A stretch of DNA of 64,000 nucleotides from Corynebacterium ammoniagenes DSM 20306 (GTDB taxonomy: Bacteria; Actinomycetota; Actinomycetes; Mycobacteriales; Mycobacteriaceae), in the NCBI RefSeq assembly GCF_001941425.1, contig NZ_CP009244.1:744001-808000 (forward strand), read 5' to 3'. The notes beneath the pieces were generated by a model. It made no database searches. It saw only the letters and a program-made list of their open reading frames with translations, and was not told the origin of the DNA. Position 1 is the stretch's first letter, and each line of letters opens with the position of its first letter. Of this stretch, positions 63,523 through 64,000 are shown in pieces. The translations under genes and the position numbers were made by a program.

Positions 63523-64000
63523 ATGCCACCGATTATAAAGAGCGACGACGCAACACAGTCCCTGTTGGAAGGGATCCCATTCCCGCACACAGATATTCTC
63601 GGGGTTGCTGATCAGCTAGAGCCTGAAGAGTCCAAACGGCTGCATGCCCTGCATGAATTCCTGCAAACGAAGATCCGTCCGGAGGTGGGTGAATATTGGG
63701 ATCGCGAGGAATTTCCATTCCACCTGCTTCCTGAACTCGCTAAATACGGGCTGGGTGAGATTGCAGTATCGGGGACGTCTCGACTCTATCGCGGCTTGGC
63801 ATACGCAGAAGTTACTCGTGCGGACGTTTCATTGTCTGCATTGGTGGGCATTCATAATGAGCTGATTGTGGCGCTTATCGATGCCCTGGCGAGTGATGCA
63901 CAGCGTGAAAAATGGTTGGATGGCCTGCGTAGTTTTGAAAAGATCGGATGCTTCGCGCTGACAGAGCCCGAGCATGGTTCGGACATTGCGGGTGGTCTTG
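63523..64000 (+). CDS. Acyl-CoA dehydrogenase, N-terminal part (partial, runs off the window)
   Basis: The first 159 codons are present from ATG 63523 with GGGAGAG upstream. The N-terminal helical domain is followed by AYAEVTRADVSLSALVGIHNE and the FAD-contact motif CFALTEPEHGSDIAGGL, quoted here as ALTEPEHGSD, at about residue 150. Acyl-CoA dehydrogenases desaturate acyl-CoA to enoyl-CoA; the TEPEHGSD form is common in glutaryl-CoA and short-branched-chain types. It pairs with the enoyl-CoA hydratase and thiolase nearby. Confidence 0.85.
   Translation, partial: MPPIIKSDDATQSLLEGIPFPHTDILGVADQLEPEESKRLHALHEFLQTKIRPEVGEYWDREEFPFHLLPELAKYGLGEIAVSGTSRLYRGLAYAEVTRADVSLSALVGIHNELIVALIDALASDAQREKWLDGLRSFEKIGCFALTEPEHGSDIAGGL

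Overview
The window looks like chromosomal DNA of a moderately high-GC Gram-positive actinobacterium, most likely a Corynebacterium or close relative. The basis is the family content (ribose operon, MHS-type transporters, an MmpL-like pump, an EchA8/EchA9-like pair), many GTG and TTG starts, and GC around 55-60 % in most genes. That assignment is an inference from protein style; no rRNA or tRNA gene is present to confirm it. I see no CRISPR array, insertion sequence, prophage or tRNA. It is a dense accessory-metabolism region: about 45 genes, almost all for uptake and breakdown of small organic compounds, each module with its own regulator, and no gene-free stretch over 300 bases.

Layout. 1-4468 (+): phosphonate uptake (end of PhnD, PhnC, fused PhnE) with a phosphonatase-like HAD hydrolase and a phosphonate-associated alcohol dehydrogenase. 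4424-7953 (-): a NUDIX hydrolase coupled to a PLD-SF2 helicase-DUF3427 protein. 8006-13911 (-): a complete ribose operon rbsRACBKD with a perfect 16-bp operator. 14186-15370 (+): an SLC13/ArsB-like permease. 15382-19118 (-): an ABC importer of the iron(III)/2-aminoethylphosphonate type. 19295-28166: a more A+T-rich block with a ThDP enzyme, an MHS transporter, two PucR-type regulators, an amidohydrolase and an M20 amidase. 28285-35914: GABA aminotransferase, an aromatic-amino-acid-type permease broken by a frameshift, a ThDP decarboxylase, an agmatinase-family ureohydrolase, an XRE-cupin regulator broken by an in-frame TGA, and a sodium:solute symporter. This set resembles the arginine transaminase/guanidinobutyrate route.

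35911-47715 is the most striking part. A GntR regulator sits between two divergent arms. One arm is transporter, binding protein and aminotransferase. The other is FAD amine oxidase, DUF1338 2-oxoadipate dioxygenase (HglS family), ALDH7/AmaB-like aldehyde dehydrogenase and YdiJ-like D-2-hydroxyglutarate dehydrogenase. Together they can be read as L-pipecolate/aminoadipate semialdehyde -> 2-aminoadipate -> 2-oxoadipate -> D-2-hydroxyglutarate -> 2-oxoglutarate, that is, lysine catabolism in one locus. The palindrome GTTATCGATAAC occurs in front of both arms.

47889-53762 (-): MmpL-like protein below a keto-deoxy sugar-acid operon (MHS transporter, IclR regulator, KDPG aldolase, KDG kinase) with an elaborate inverted repeat in its promoter region. 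53962-57178 (-): a serine-type transporter followed by a fructose-type PTS EIIBCA and a clear terminator. 57381-64000: acyl-CoA catabolism (thiolase, 3-hydroxyisobutyryl-CoA hydrolase-like protein, enoyl-CoA hydratase, MarR, acyl-CoA synthetase, TetR, and the start of an acyl-CoA dehydrogenase) with two candidate operators.
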